Positions 1 through 9,759 of a stretch of DNA of 64,000 bases are shown piece after piece (position 1 is the stretch's first letter; each line of letters begins with the position of its first letter). The DNA lies in the NCBI GenBank assembly GCA_964397655.1, contig CAYNKA010000003.1:124001-188000 (forward strand). The letters are read 5' to 3'. Below the pieces are notes generated by a model. It was not told the DNA's origin and did no database searches. It saw only the letters and a program-made list of their open reading frames with translations. Both the position numbers and the translations under genes were made by a program. Source of the DNA: CAYNKA01 sp964397655 (GTDB lineage Bacteria; Spirochaetota; Spirochaetia; DTKZ01).

Positions 1-1159
1 CGGCGACCGCCTTCCCGATTCCCCGGTAGGGAAAAACCGCCTTCACGTACTTGACGCCCCGAGTCTTCGCCTCCTCCTCGGTGAGGCCGAAGCTCCCGAT
101 CTGCGGCTCGCAATAGACGGCGGAGGGAACCTCGTCCAGGCTTATCCGCTTTTCCGGCGTCCTGCCCGCGATCCTCTCGACGGCTATCTCCCCTTCCTTC
201 GACGCCACGTGGGCCAGGAGCGGAGTCGGTACTACGTCGCCGACTGCATAGACTCCCCGCACCGCGGTCTCGTAGTAGTCGCCGGTCTTCACGAAGCCCC
301 GCTCGACGACCACGCCGATCTTCTCGAGGCCGAGGTTCTCGGTGTTCGGGGCCCTGCCCACGGCCACGAGGACCTTGTCCGCCTCCACCGACGAGACCGT
401 TCCCGCCTTCCCCTCCAGCCGAACCTTGATCCCCGAAGCGGTCCTTTCCATGCCCGCCGCCTTGGTGGAAACGAGCGTCTTGATGCCCCTGCGGCCGAAT
501 TCCTTCTCGATCACCGCCACGGTCTCCGCGTCTTCGATGGGCAGAATGCGGTCGAGCATTTCGACGACCGTCACCTCCACCCCGAAGTTGTTCATGATGT
601 GGGCGAACTCCATGCCGATCGCCCCGGCTCCGAGGATGAGGAGCCGCTTCGGCAGCTTCTCCAGCATGAGGGCGCCGGTGGACGACAGCACGGTCTCCTC
701 GTCGAAGGCGAAGCCGGGAACGGACCGCGGCCTGGATCCCGTGGCGATGATCACGTTTTCCGCGGTGACGGTCTTTCCGCCGCCGATATCGAGCTCGTGG
801 GCGGTCTTGAAAACGGCGGTTCCCTGGACGTATTCGACGCCGTTCTTCTTGAGGAGGAACTGCACTCCCTTGGACAGCCGATCCGCGGCCGCCCGCGATT
901 TCTTGAAGACCTTTCCGTAATCGAAGCCGGAAAAATCCGTCCTGACTCCGAGTTCGGAGAGTTCCCGAGCGGAACGGAAGATCTCGGCTTGATGGATGAG
1001 GGCCTTGGAAGGTATGCAGCCGACGTTGAGGCAGACCCCTCCCGGTTTATCCTTCTCGATGATCACCGTCTTGAGCCCCAACTGGCGCGCCCGTATGGCC
1101 GCCACGTATCCGCCGGGACCTGCTCCGATCACCGCCAGGTCGTATTCATGCGTACCCAT
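1..1159 (-). CDS. lpdA: Dihydrolipoamide dehydrogenase (E3), C-terminus cut by window edge
   Basis: Flavoprotein E3 of 2-oxo-acid dehydrogenase complexes; it reoxidises dihydrolipoyl-E2 with NAD+ in the cytoplasm. Reading leftward from the ATG at 1159, the N-terminus has the FAD-binding GAGPGGY motif (about residues 12-18) and the redox disulfide motif GGVCLNVGCIPSK at about 40-52. A central NAD-binding GAGAIGMEF motif and an AVGD FAD motif follow. About 386 codons are inside the window. The family is usually about 470 residues, so roughly the last 85, including the dimerisation His-Glu pair, lie outside. A strong GAGGAGG ribosome site precedes the ATG. No other E3 gene is visible, so it may serve both E1/E2 sets nearby. 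There is no N-terminal lipoyl domain. Confidence 0.95.
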   Translation of the reverse strand, partial: MGTHEYDLAVIGAGPGGYVAAIRARQLGLKTVIIEKDKPGGVCLNVGCIPSKALIHQAEIFRSARELSELGVRTDFSGFDYGKVFKKSRAAADRLSKGVQFLLKKNGVEYVQGTAVFKTAHELDIGGGKTVTAENVIIATGSRPRSVPGFAFDEETVLSSTGALMLEKLPKRLLILGAGAIGMEFAHIMNNFGVEVTVVEMLDRILPIEDAETVAVIEKEFGRRGIKTLVSTKAAGMERTASGIKVRLEGKAGTVSSVEADKVLVAVGRAPNTENLGLEKIGVVVERGFVKTGDYYETAVRGVYAVGDVVPTPLLAHVASKEGEIAVERIAGRTPEKRISLDEVPSAVYCEPQIGSFGLTEEEAKTRGVKYVKAVFPYRGIGKAVA

Positions 1160-1202
1160 GTTTTCCTCCTCACACTACTCATAACATACAAAGCAAGATC
1201 CA

Positions 1203-1223
1203 TTCCACAAAACAAAAGTGGAA
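1203..1223. promoter_or_regulatory. Inverted repeat upstream of lpdA
   Basis: TTCCAC and GTGGAA form perfect 6-base arms separated by 9 bases, about 44 bases upstream of the lpdA start. On the leftward strand a possible promoter, TTGTGG with TATGTT 16 bases apart, begins inside this repeat. It could be an operator over that promoter. It is short and could arise by chance. Confidence 0.3.
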
Positions 1224-1644
1224 AAATTCGCCGCGTTCCCCCGCCGGCCTTGAGTGCCGTGCCGGAGAACGCTCCCGAGGCGGAATGAAGCCGGTCCCCG
1301 CGATTCCGCGAAACCGACCGCCCCATAAGGACTTAGCATGGCCCGACAGCCGACAGGCCAGGCGGCAGACGGCTCGGATTCCCGCCCGAAGGGATTCGCC
1401 CCGCCGGTGAAGGCCGGCGGCGGCGCCCCTTCCCCGTGTCTCCTCTGCTCCATCTTGGGACAGGACCGAAGCCGTCGATGCTTCAAAACTGAGCACGTTA
1501 CGACGCGCGATGCAGGAACGAAGGGAACGCGCCGCAGTCCGAAAAACGGAGATTCCCGTAAAACCGCGGTTCCGAGCCGTAACTCCTGTCGAAAAATCAC
1601 GACGGCATAAGAATTTAGCATTTCATATCGATTCGATCCGCCGT

Positions 1645-1665
1645 TTATCGGAAATGCTTCGATAA
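1645..1665. promoter_or_regulatory. Inverted repeat TTATCG-N9-CGATAA upstream of the dctP promoter
   Basis: Perfect 6-base arms spaced by 9 bases, ending about 28 bases before the -24 element of the dctP promoter. Sigma-54 activators normally bind further upstream, so this could be an activator site, an IHF-like bend or a separate regulator site. The assignment is inferred only from position and symmetry. Confidence 0.3.
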
Positions 1666-1693
1666 GAAAAACTTTTCCGCCCGTGCAGAGAAT

Positions 1694-1710
1694 TCGGCAT
1701 GATTTTTGCA
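1694..1710 (+). promoter_or_regulatory. Sigma-54 (-24/-12) promoter of the TRAP operon
   Basis: TCGGCATGATTTTTGCA matches the RpoN consensus YTGGCACGRNNNTTGCW at all but two specified positions. The essential GG and GC dinucleotides have the correct spacing. It lies about 90 bases upstream of dctP. A sigma-54 activator gene lies just past the dctPQM operon, and its other divergent neighbour carries the same kind of promoter. Confidence 0.75.
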
Positions 1711-1797
1711 TAAATAATCTGCGAGACGTTTTCATACTTGACGTCTCGAAAAATACTGTCAAAATACCTGTAAGGTAGGAACAAGGAGGAGATTCAA

Positions 1798-2874
1798 ATG
1801 AAAAGAACCCGACTATTTCTCGTCTTCGCGATCTGTCTCGCCCTGGCGGTCGTTCTCCCAGCGGCAGCCGGCGGAGCGAAGGAAGAATTCAAGCCGAAAG
1901 CCGAATATACCATGCAGGTCAACGTAGGGCCGGCCTACGACTGGGGCATGGGCGCTCAGAAATGGGCGGACCTCATCAAGGAAAAGACCCAGGGCAAGAT
2001 CAACGTGAAGCCCTACTTCGGCTCCAGCCTGCTCGCGGGCAAGCAGACCAACTGGTATCAGGCCGTATCGGACGGAAGCATCGACTTCGTCGTCGACTCC
2101 ACGATCAACGCGTCGACGGTCATCAAGGCCTTGAATCTTTTCAACTTGCCCTTCTTCCTGGGAAGCTACGAGAACGTCGACAAGATCGAAAACGGCAAGG
2201 CCGGCAAGAAGATCGTCGAGGAGCTCGAGAAGGGCGGCCTCAAGTTCTGCGCCTGGGGCGAGAACGGCTTCCGCCAGATAACCAACAGCAAGCGCGAGAT
2301 CAAGTCGCCGAAAGACGTCGCCGGATTGAAATTGCGCGTCGTAGGGTCACCGCTCTTCATCGACATCTTCAAGCAGCTCGGAGCGGACCCCGTCAACATG
2401 AACTGGGCCGACGCCGTGACCGGCTTCCAGCAGGGCGTCGTGGACGGCCAGGAAAACCCGAAATCCGTACTCACGGTCGTCAAGATCTGGGAATACCACA
2501 AATACATGACCAACTGGTACTACGTCCTCGATCCGCTCGTGTTCGGCCTCAACATGAAAACCTGGAGCAAGTTCCCGGCCGACATCCAGAAGGCGATCCA
2601 GGCCGCGGCCGACGAGGCCTCCGGCTATCAGAAGGCCATGGCGCGCGCCTACCTCGACGGAGACAAGTCCCTCAACGAGCTCAAGACGAAGTACAAGGTC
2701 GCGACGCTTCCTCCGGAACCGTTCAAGCTCGCCCAGGAGAAGGGCATGATCATCACGAACCTCACTCCCGCGGAGATGCAGGCCTTCAAGGACGCCACCA
2801 AGTCCATCTACGACAAGTGGATTCCCAACATCGGCAAGGAGATCTACGACCTCGCGGTCGCGGACATGAAGTGA
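1798..2874 (+). CDS. dctP: TRAP transporter solute-binding protein (DctP family)
   Basis: Periplasmic binding protein of a tripartite ATP-independent transporter; it delivers a carboxylate, typically a C4-dicarboxylate or 2-oxo acid, to the DctQM membrane subunits. The 358-residue protein starts with a lysine/arginine-led signal peptide (about residues 1-24) and has the DctP fold. The family's conserved carboxylate-binding arginine lies in the LKLRVVGSP segment near residue 180. The ATG follows AAGGAGGAG at good spacing. It is first in dctPQM, driven by a sigma-54 promoter and followed by a terminator-like hairpin before dctQ. Next to a 2-oxo-acid dehydrogenase operon, a 2-oxo acid or hydroxy acid is the likely ligand; that is inference. 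Confidence 0.92.
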   Translation: MKRTRLFLVFAICLALAVVLPAAAGGAKEEFKPKAEYTMQVNVGPAYDWGMGAQKWADLIKEKTQGKINVKPYFGSSLLAGKQTNWYQAVSDGSIDFVVDSTINASTVIKALNLFNLPFFLGSYENVDKIENGKAGKKIVEELEKGGLKFCAWGENGFRQITNSKREIKSPKDVAGLKLRVVGSPLFIDIFKQLGADPVNMNWADAVTGFQQGVVDGQENPKSVLTVVKIWEYHKYMTNWYYVLDPLVFGLNMKTWSKFPADIQKAIQAAADEASGYQKAMARAYLDGDKSLNELKTKYKVATLPPEPFKLAQEKGMIITNLTPAEMQAFKDATKSIYDKWIPNIGKEIYDLAVADMK

Positions 2875-2908
2875 TCGTCCGTCGATCGAATCCGGTCTAT
2901 CTTCCAAA

Positions 2909-2937
2909 ACCGGCGGGGAAGCCCGCCGGTTCCTTTT
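2909..2937 (+). terminator. Hairpin plus T-run between dctP and dctQ (attenuating terminator)
   Basis: ACCGGCGGG and CCCGCCGGT form a perfect 9-base-pair stem with a 4-base loop, followed by TCCTTTTTC. It lies between the dctP stop and the dctQ start. A partial terminator here would leave more dctP than dctQM transcript, giving binding protein in excess. Confidence 0.75.
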
Positions 2938-2950
2938 TCGGAGAACCTCA

Positions 2951-3439
2951 ATGGACAAAAAAAAGCTTTATTTGGACGAGCTCATAGGCGCGGTCCTCCT
3001 CGGAGTGATGTCGCTCCTTACCTTCGTGAACGTGATGAACCGGTACTTTCTGAAGCACAGCTTCGCCTTCACCGAGGAAATCACCATCAGCCTCTTCGTG
3101 TGGATTTCGCTCCTCGGGATCTCCATGGCGTATAGAAGAGGTTCGAATCTCCGCATGACCAATCTCTTCGACATCCTGAGCCCCCGGCTCCAGCGGATGT
3201 CGATAATCGTTTCGGGAGTGCTCAGCATCGCGATCTTCATCTTCCTGATTTTCAACTCCGTCGCGGAAATCTACAAGAACATGACCTTCTATCACACGAC
3301 TTCGGAATCGCTCGGCATACCCACCTGGATCTACAGCATGGGGACGCCGGTTTTCTCGATCATAGTCATCAGGTCCATCGTCGTGTCGATGATCCGCGGA
3401 ATCAAGAAGGCGGACGATCCGAAAAAGGAGGCCAACTGA
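2951..3439 (+). CDS. dctQ: TRAP transporter small membrane subunit (DctQ family)
   Basis: Inner-membrane subunit that pairs with DctM in the TRAP permease. The 162-residue protein has about four hydrophobic helices, with one near residues 12-30 and others ending near residue 150. It carries the family's loop after the second helix, containing R-G-S-N-L-R-M. Length is typical for DctQ. The ATG has GGAG upstream. Its TGA shares one base with the dctM ATG, indicating translational coupling. Confidence 0.9.
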   Translation: MDKKKLYLDELIGAVLLGVMSLLTFVNVMNRYFLKHSFAFTEEITISLFVWISLLGISMAYRRGSNLRMTNLFDILSPRLQRMSIIVSGVLSIAIFIFLIFNSVAEIYKNMTFYHTTSESLGIPTWIYSMGTPVFSIIVIRSIVVSMIRGIKKADDPKKEAN

Positions 3440-4737
3440 TGGCAGCCCTCATCGTTTTCGGCGTCTTCGCGGCGCTCGTCGTCATCGGTTCTCCCATCGG
3501 GACGGCCCTGGGCATCGCGGGTCTCGGCGCGATCCTCAACTTCGACCTCGGGACGGCGATGATTTCCAGGAATTTCGAGGCCAACATCGCGAAATTCCCC
3601 CTCGTGGCCATTCCGTTCTTCATCCTCGCCGGCAACCTCATGGAGAAGTCCCGCATCGTGGACGGCATCTCACGATTCGTCATCCTGCTCACGGGCAGGA
3701 GGATAGGGGGCCTCGCCATAGCCGGGGTCATTACCTGCATCTTCTGGGGAGCGGTTTCCGGCTCGGGTCCCGCGACGGCCGCCGCGCTCGGTCTCGTGTT
3801 CATCAACCCGATGATAAGACAGGGCTACAACAAGTACTTCGCCGCCTCCACGATCGCCGCCGGGGCAGGCCTCTCGATCATCATCCCCCCGAGCATCGCG
3901 TTCATCGTCTACGGCAACCTCACCGACGTCTCGGTCGGCGCCCTCTTCCTGGGCGGCGTCATCCCGGGCGTCATCGTCGGACTCTTCCTCATTCTCGCCG
4001 TCTACCTCGGCGCGCGCAAGAACAACTTCAGGGGGGCCGAGGAGATGGGAACCCCGAAGGTGATCCTCAAGGCCTTCGTGGAGTCCTTCTGGGCCCTCCT
4101 CGCGCCGGTGGTCATCCTCGGCTCGATCTACGCAGGAATCGCGACGCCGACCGAAGCCGCGATCATGGGAGTCTTCTACGCCCTGTTCGTGGGAGTGTTC
4201 ATCTATCGCAGCATCCCGCTCAGGATTCTCTACGAGGCGCTGGCGGAAACGGTCATATCCTCCGCCGTCGTCATGTTCGTCGTCGCCATGGCGGGCATCT
4301 TCTCCTGGGCTGCCGCGACCCTCGGGGTCATCGACGCCGCGGCGGGCCTCGTCTCGAGCCTGACCTCCAATCCGCTCGTGTTCATCATGCTCACGAACGT
4401 CGTGATGCTCATAGCGGGAATGTTCCTGGACGCGATTTCCATCACCTACGTGTTCATGCCCATCATCCTGCCGGCGCTCGTGGCTCTCCGCATCGACCCG
4501 CTCTACTTCGGCGTCGTCATGGTCATAGCCCTCGCCATCGGGCAGATCACGCCGCCCGTGGCGGTGAACCTCTACGTGACCGCGAACCTCATCAAGAGCG
4601 ACATCAACAACGAGATGGTGAGATTCGTCGTTCCGATGGTGATCTGGGCGGTCGTCGCCCTCGTCGTCGTCACCCTCGTCCCGGAGCTCTCGCTCTGGCT
4701 TCCGAAATTGTCCGGCCTCTATACGCCGCTGCGCTGA
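3439..4737 (+). CDS. dctM: TRAP transporter large membrane subunit (DctM family)
   Basis: Substrate-translocating, sodium-coupled subunit of the TRAP permease in the inner membrane. At 432 residues it has the normal DctM length with about 12 hydrophobic helices. Family motifs include GNLMEKSRI near residue 65, GAVSGSGPATAAALG near 105 and the C-terminal IGQITPPVAVNLY segment. It is coupled to dctQ by a one-base overlap and followed by a strong terminator, so dctPQM is a complete three-gene unit. Confidence 0.95.
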   Translation: MAALIVFGVFAALVVIGSPIGTALGIAGLGAILNFDLGTAMISRNFEANIAKFPLVAIPFFILAGNLMEKSRIVDGISRFVILLTGRRIGGLAIAGVITCIFWGAVSGSGPATAAALGLVFINPMIRQGYNKYFAASTIAAGAGLSIIIPPSIAFIVYGNLTDVSVGALFLGGVIPGVIVGLFLILAVYLGARKNNFRGAEEMGTPKVILKAFVESFWALLAPVVILGSIYAGIATPTEAAIMGVFYALFVGVFIYRSIPLRILYEALAETVISSAVVMFVVAMAGIFSWAAATLGVIDAAAGLVSSLTSNPLVFIMLTNVVMLIAGMFLDAISITYVFMPIILPALVALRIDPLYFGVVMVIALAIGQITPPVAVNLYVTANLIKSDINNEMVRFVVPMVIWAVVALVVVTLVPELSLWLPKLSGLYTPLR

Positions 4738-4762
4738 CGGATTTCGCCTTAGGCATCGGGAG

Positions 4763-4796
4763 CGGCCGTCCGGAATATCCGGGCGGCCTTTTTTTC
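4763..4796 (+). terminator. Rho-independent terminator after dctM
   Basis: GGCCGTCCGG and CCGGGCGGCC pair around a short AATAT loop with one mismatch in the stem, followed by a run of seven T. It closes dctPQM. The leftward regulator gene ends just beyond it. Confidence 0.85.
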
Positions 4797-4833
4797 AGCG
4801 GATTCGGGAGCGTGGGTCGGAAACGCCGCGTCG

Positions 4834-6246
<1,413 letters not shown>

Positions 6247-6301
6247 TCGTTCTGCTCCAATCCGTGACAGTATTCCTTAGTATAGTGTGACATTCTGGAA
6301 C

Positions 6302-6333
6302 ATGCAACATAATTTTTCGTTTTATGCAACATA
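6302..6333 (+). promoter_or_regulatory. Tandem ATGCAACATA repeats, candidate activator-binding sites
   Basis: Two identical 10-mers ATGCAACATA at 6302-6311 and 6324-6333 lie 22 bases apart, two helical turns. They sit about 50-80 bases upstream of the -24 element of the E1/E2 operon, within the divergent region shared with the activator gene. Position and phasing fit an upstream activating sequence, but no copy was found before dctP. Confidence 0.5.
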
Positions 6334-6381
6334 GCAATTCGTTTCCATACAAATAATTGCTTCACCAGGAAGGCCGGAATT

Positions 6382-6398
6382 CCGGCACGATTCTTGCA
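6382..6398 (+). promoter_or_regulatory. Sigma-54 (-24/-12) promoter of the E1/E2 operon
   Basis: CCGGCACGATTCTTGCA matches YTGGCACGRNNNTTGCW at every specified position except one, with invariant GG and GC at correct spacing. It lies 24 bases upstream of the E1-alpha start. This is the clearest RpoN site in the window. Confidence 0.88.
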
Positions 6399-6421
6399 TA
6401 ATAAGAAAGCGGAGGACCAAA

Positions 6422-7453
6422 ATGGCAATGAAAATCAAGGAGTTTCCCGACCTTTTCGGGAAACTCCCCGCAGAATCGAAAATCAGCCTCGCCCGAACGA
6501 TGATCAGGATCAGAACCTTCGAAAGCCGGGTCGAAGAGCTCTTCCTGAATAAGAGGATTCCCGGATTCGTCCATCTTTACATCGGCGAAGAGGCGATCGC
6601 CGCGGGAATCATGGCGAATCTGCGCAAAGACGACTGGATCACTTCGACGCACAGGGGACACGGGCACGCGATATCCAAGGGAGCGAAGCCGGACATCATG
6701 ATGGCGGAGCTTTTCGGGAAAAAGACGGGGTATTGCAAAGGCAAGGGAGGGTCCATGCACATCGCCGACTTCTCGGTGGGTATGCTCGGCGCCAACGGGG
6801 TCGTGGGAGGAGGATACAACATAGCCGTCGGGGCGGGATTGTCGGCACAGATCAGGAAGACCGACCAGGTGGCGGTCACCTTCTTCGGCGACGGGGCCTC
6901 CAACCGGGGGACCTTCCACGAGGCCATGAACATGGCCGCTGTCTTCAAGCTGCCGGTCATCTTCGTGAACGAATTCAACCAGTACGCCTCCACCACCCCC
7001 GCGAGCTACGGCGTGTCGGTGAAGAACGTCGCGGACCGGGCCAAGGGCTACGGGATCGAAGGCTACACGATCGACGGCAACAACGTCATCGAAGTCTACA
7101 ACGCCGCGGCCTTCCTCGTCGCGAACGCGCGCGAGGGCAAGGGCCCGGCACTTCTAGAATGCAAGACCTACAGGATCAAGGGACACTTCGTCGGCGACCC
7201 GGAGAAATACCGGACGAAGGAAGAGGTTCGGAAGCACCTCGAGGAGGACGATCCCATCGAACGGTACGCTGCCTACCTCCTCGAGAGGAAACTGCTTTCT
7301 TCGAAGGACCTGCAGGCGATCCGCGACGAAGCCGTCCGCGAGATCGACGCCGCGGTCAAATTCGCGGAGGAGAGCCCTTATCCGGCTCCCGAGGAGGCGC
7401 TCGACGACCTCCTGAGCTATTCCCCCGAGGACATGCCGGAGGTGGCGATATGA
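6422..7453 (+). CDS. acoA: 2-oxo-acid/acetoin dehydrogenase E1 alpha subunit (set 1)
   Basis: Thiamine-diphosphate subunit that decarboxylates a 2-oxo acid or cleaves acetoin and transfers the acyl group to lipoyl-E2. The 343-residue protein has the family sequence STHRGHGH near 75, KGKGGSMH near 104 and the ThDP motif starting GDGASNRG near 160. Here the motif ends VNEFNQY instead of the usual VENN-type. It resembles acetoin dehydrogenase alpha more than housekeeping PDH. It leads a three-gene operon behind a sigma-54 promoter, as aco operons do elsewhere. GGAGG precedes the ATG. Its stop overlaps the E1-beta start. Substrate is uncertain: acetoin, pyruvate or a related 2-oxo acid. Confidence 0.85.
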   Translation: MAMKIKEFPDLFGKLPAESKISLARTMIRIRTFESRVEELFLNKRIPGFVHLYIGEEAIAAGIMANLRKDDWITSTHRGHGHAISKGAKPDIMMAELFGKKTGYCKGKGGSMHIADFSVGMLGANGVVGGGYNIAVGAGLSAQIRKTDQVAVTFFGDGASNRGTFHEAMNMAAVFKLPVIFVNEFNQYASTTPASYGVSVKNVADRAKGYGIEGYTIDGNNVIEVYNAAAFLVANAREGKGPALLECKTYRIKGHFVGDPEKYRTKEEVRKHLEEDDPIERYAAYLLERKLLSSKDLQAIRDEAVREIDAAVKFAEESPYPAPEEALDDLLSYSPEDMPEVAI

Positions 7454-8433
7454 GCGACGCGAGAATCATCAGCTTTTCGGAGGCGACCCTGGAGGCGATG
7501 AAGGAGGAGATGCGGAGAGACCCGACGGTCTTCGTGTACGGCGAGGACATCGTGCGACAGGGCGGAATCTTCGGCCAGTTCCGCGGTCTTCCCGAGGAAT
7601 TCGGAGACCGGGTGCGGGACGTCCCCATCAGCGAAACCGCGATCGTGGGCGCGGCACTCGGAGCGGCGCTCACGGGGACCCGGCCCGTGGCGGACATGCA
7701 CTTCGCCGACTTCATAACCGTTGCCTTCGACGAGATCGTGAACCAGATAGCGAAGAACCGCTACATGTTCGGCGGTCAGGCGAACATCCCCCTCGTGATT
7801 CGAGCCCCGGACGGAATCATAAACCAGGCCGCGGCCCAGCACAGTCAGAGCGTCGAGGGCTGGCTCGCCAACGTTCCGGGCCTCATCATCGTGAGCCCGT
7901 CGAGTCCGGCGACGGCGAAGGGACTGCTCAAGTCCGCCATCCGCTGCGACGACCCGGTCATCTTCTTCGAGCACAAGGTGCTCTACCCGCAGAAGGGACC
8001 GGTCCCCGAACACGAATACCTCACGCCGCTCGGCCGCGCGGAAATCAGAAGGCCGGGAAAAGACGTCACGATCGTGACCTATTCCCTCATGGTTCAGAAG
8101 TGCGAGCAGGCCGCGGCGGATCTGGAAAAAGAAGGCGTCTCGGCGGAGATAATCGACCTCCTCACCCTCAAGCCCATGGACATGGCGACGGTCTACGCTT
8201 CAGTCGAAAAAACCCACCGCTGCGTCGTCGTCCACGAGGCCGTGAAGAACGGAGGGCTCGGAGCCGAGATCGCGGCCCGGATTCAGGAGAACGTGTTCTA
8301 CCGACTCGACGCTCCGGTCCTCAGGGTCGGGGCCAAGGACGTGCCCATTCCGTTCAGCCCGCCTCTCGAGAAATTCGTCGCGGTGAACGGTGAAGACGTC
8401 AAGGCCGCCGTCAGGGCGGTCCTGCATAAATGA
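7450..8433 (+). CDS. acoB: 2-oxo-acid/acetoin dehydrogenase E1 beta subunit (set 1)
   Basis: Partner of E1 alpha in the ThDP-dependent heterotetramer. The start is the ATG at 7450, which overlaps the alpha stop as ATGA. A longer open frame upstream is only the shadow of E1 alpha. The 327-residue protein carries the transketolase pyrimidine-domain signature VYGEDIVRQGG near 27, PISETAIVGAALG near 60 and a C-terminal transketolase domain from about 200. Length is typical. It is 12 bases upstream of the E2 gene. Confidence 0.88.
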   Translation: MSDARIISFSEATLEAMKEEMRRDPTVFVYGEDIVRQGGIFGQFRGLPEEFGDRVRDVPISETAIVGAALGAALTGTRPVADMHFADFITVAFDEIVNQIAKNRYMFGGQANIPLVIRAPDGIINQAAAQHSQSVEGWLANVPGLIIVSPSSPATAKGLLKSAIRCDDPVIFFEHKVLYPQKGPVPEHEYLTPLGRAEIRRPGKDVTIVTYSLMVQKCEQAAADLEKEGVSAEIIDLLTLKPMDMATVYASVEKTHRCVVVHEAVKNGGLGAEIAARIQENVFYRLDAPVLRVGAKDVPIPFSPPLEKFVAVNGEDVKAAVRAVLHK

Positions 8434-8445
8434 GAGGAACAAGAT

Positions 8446-9702
8446 ATGGCAGTTGACATCCTGCTCCCGCAGCTCGGCCTCACCATGACGGAAGGGCTGA
8501 TAACGGAATGGAAGAAGAAGGAAGGCGATCCCGTCCGCAAGGGCGAGGTCATCTTCCTCGTGGAGAACGACAAGGCGACCGTCGAGGTCGAGGCCCAGGC
8601 CGACGGCATCCTCGCGAGGATCCTCGTCGAGCCGATGAAGACCGTGCCGGTGAGCACGGTGGTCGGAGTCATCGCGGCGGAGGGCGAGAAGGCGGAAGCA
8701 TCCTCCAAGACGGCTGCAAAGGCCCCGGAGGCTCGGGCCGGGGCCGCGCCGGCGCCGAAGGAGCCCGTCCCGAGTTCCTCCGCCGCCTCGGCTGCGAAGG
8801 AGACGGCCAAGGACGGATTCGTCGCTGCCTCCCCCCTCGCTCGCAAGGCAGCCCGGGACGCGGGCCTGGACCTCGCGGGAATCCGGGGCTCGGGCCCCGG
8901 AGGCGCGGTCGTGGAGCGCGACCTTCCTCCCGAAGTCAGGGCGGCAGCTGAAGCCGCTTCCACCGCCCCGGCTTCCCGACGCCCGGCTGCGGGCCGCGCC
9001 GCTGCGGCTCAGCCGGCGGTTCCCGAATACGAGGACGTCGCCCTCACGAGGATAGGCGCGGTGTCGGCGGAACGCCTCGCCCTGAGCTGGACGACCATCC
9101 CTCAGTTCACCCTCTATGCGGAAGCGCGGGCTTCCGCCCTGATCGCCCTGCGCGACCATTACAAGAAAAAGAACTCGCCGGTGTCCGTCACCGTCATCCT
9201 CGCCAAACTCCTCGCCCACTCCCTCCTGAAATTCCCGAAACTCAACGCCGAATGGCTGGGCGGGGGAAAGGTCAGGACCTACTCCAAGGTGAACGTGGCG
9301 ATCGCCATGGACACGGCGGACGGGCTCGTGGTGCCGGTTCTGGGGGACTGCGCCTCGAAAGGCTATCGCCGCCTTTCGGAAGAAATGAAGACGCTCGCGG
9401 AAAAGGGCAAGGGAAAGACCCTCTCGCCCGGCGACTTCGCGGGCGGCACCGTTACGCTGTCGAACCTCGGGATGTTCGGCGTGACGCGCTTCCGAGCCAT
9501 CGTGAACCCGCCCCAGACGGCGATCGTCTCCGTCGGCGCGGTAACGAGGAAGCCGGTGGAGACGGAGGAAGGCGTCGCCTTCGCCGACTTCATCGAGATA
9601 GGGCTCACCGCCGACCACCGGGCGGCCGACGGCGCATACGCCGCGAGATTCATGGCGGACTTCAAGGCCTCGATCGAGAACCCGGCCCTGGTCGGCGACT
9701 GA
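8446..9702 (+). CDS. acoC: Dihydrolipoyl acyltransferase E2 (set 1)
   Basis: Core of the complex; transfers the acyl group from lipoyl-lysine to CoA. The 418-residue protein has one lipoyl domain (about 1-78, lipoyl lysine in ENDKATV near 44) and an Ala/Pro-rich linker. A peripheral-subunit-binding domain (about 125-160, ASPLARKAARDAG) and the acyltransferase catalytic domain follow. The catalytic motif DHRAADG lies near residue 388. The third gene of the operon, it ends against a hairpin whose T-run serves the opposing operon. Lipoylation is presumably by the ligase encoded at 13541-14455. Confidence 0.9.
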   Translation: MAVDILLPQLGLTMTEGLITEWKKKEGDPVRKGEVIFLVENDKATVEVEAQADGILARILVEPMKTVPVSTVVGVIAAEGEKAEASSKTAAKAPEARAGAAPAPKEPVPSSSAASAAKETAKDGFVAASPLARKAARDAGLDLAGIRGSGPGGAVVERDLPPEVRAAAEAASTAPASRRPAAGRAAAAQPAVPEYEDVALTRIGAVSAERLALSWTTIPQFTLYAEARASALIALRDHYKKKNSPVSVTVILAKLLAHSLLKFPKLNAEWLGGGKVRTYSKVNVAIAMDTADGLVVPVLGDCASKGYRRLSEEMKTLAEKGKGKTLSPGDFAGGTVTLSNLGMFGVTRFRAIVNPPQTAIVSVGAVTRKPVETEEGVAFADFIEIGLTADHRAADGAYAARFMADFKASIENPALVGD

Positions 9703-9707
9703 AAGAC

Positions 9708-9738
9708 AAAAAAGGCCGTTCCCGTGAAGGGAACGGCC
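9708..9738 (-). terminator. Terminator between the two converging dehydrogenase operons
   Basis: GGCCGTTCCC and GGGAACGGCC form a perfect 10-base-pair stem with a 5-base loop. Read leftward it is followed by TTTTTTG, so it terminates the long leftward operon. Read rightward the stem is followed by CG-rich sequence, so it would stop the set 1 operon poorly. Confidence 0.8.
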
Positions 9739-9759
9739 CGCCCGCGTCCCAAGGTTATC

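Larger units (their letters stand above)
1160..1797. other. Long divergent intergenic region between lpdA and dctP
   Basis: About 640 bases without a convincing gene. It holds the inverted repeat near lpdA and the sigma-54 promoter of dctP. It also has two copies of a 16-base sequence, CATAAGGACTTAGCAT at 1324-1339 and CATAAGAATTTAGCAT at 1606-1621, with 14 of 16 bases identical. A 90-codon open frame at 1338-1610 has no ribosome site and a composition unlike real proteins, so it is not called. Confidence 0.5.

Noticed and set aside
1338..1610. 90-codon rightward frame in the lpdA-dctP gap
   Set aside because: No ribosome site and an improbable composition rich in Arg, Ser, Pro and Thr. The gap looks regulatory.
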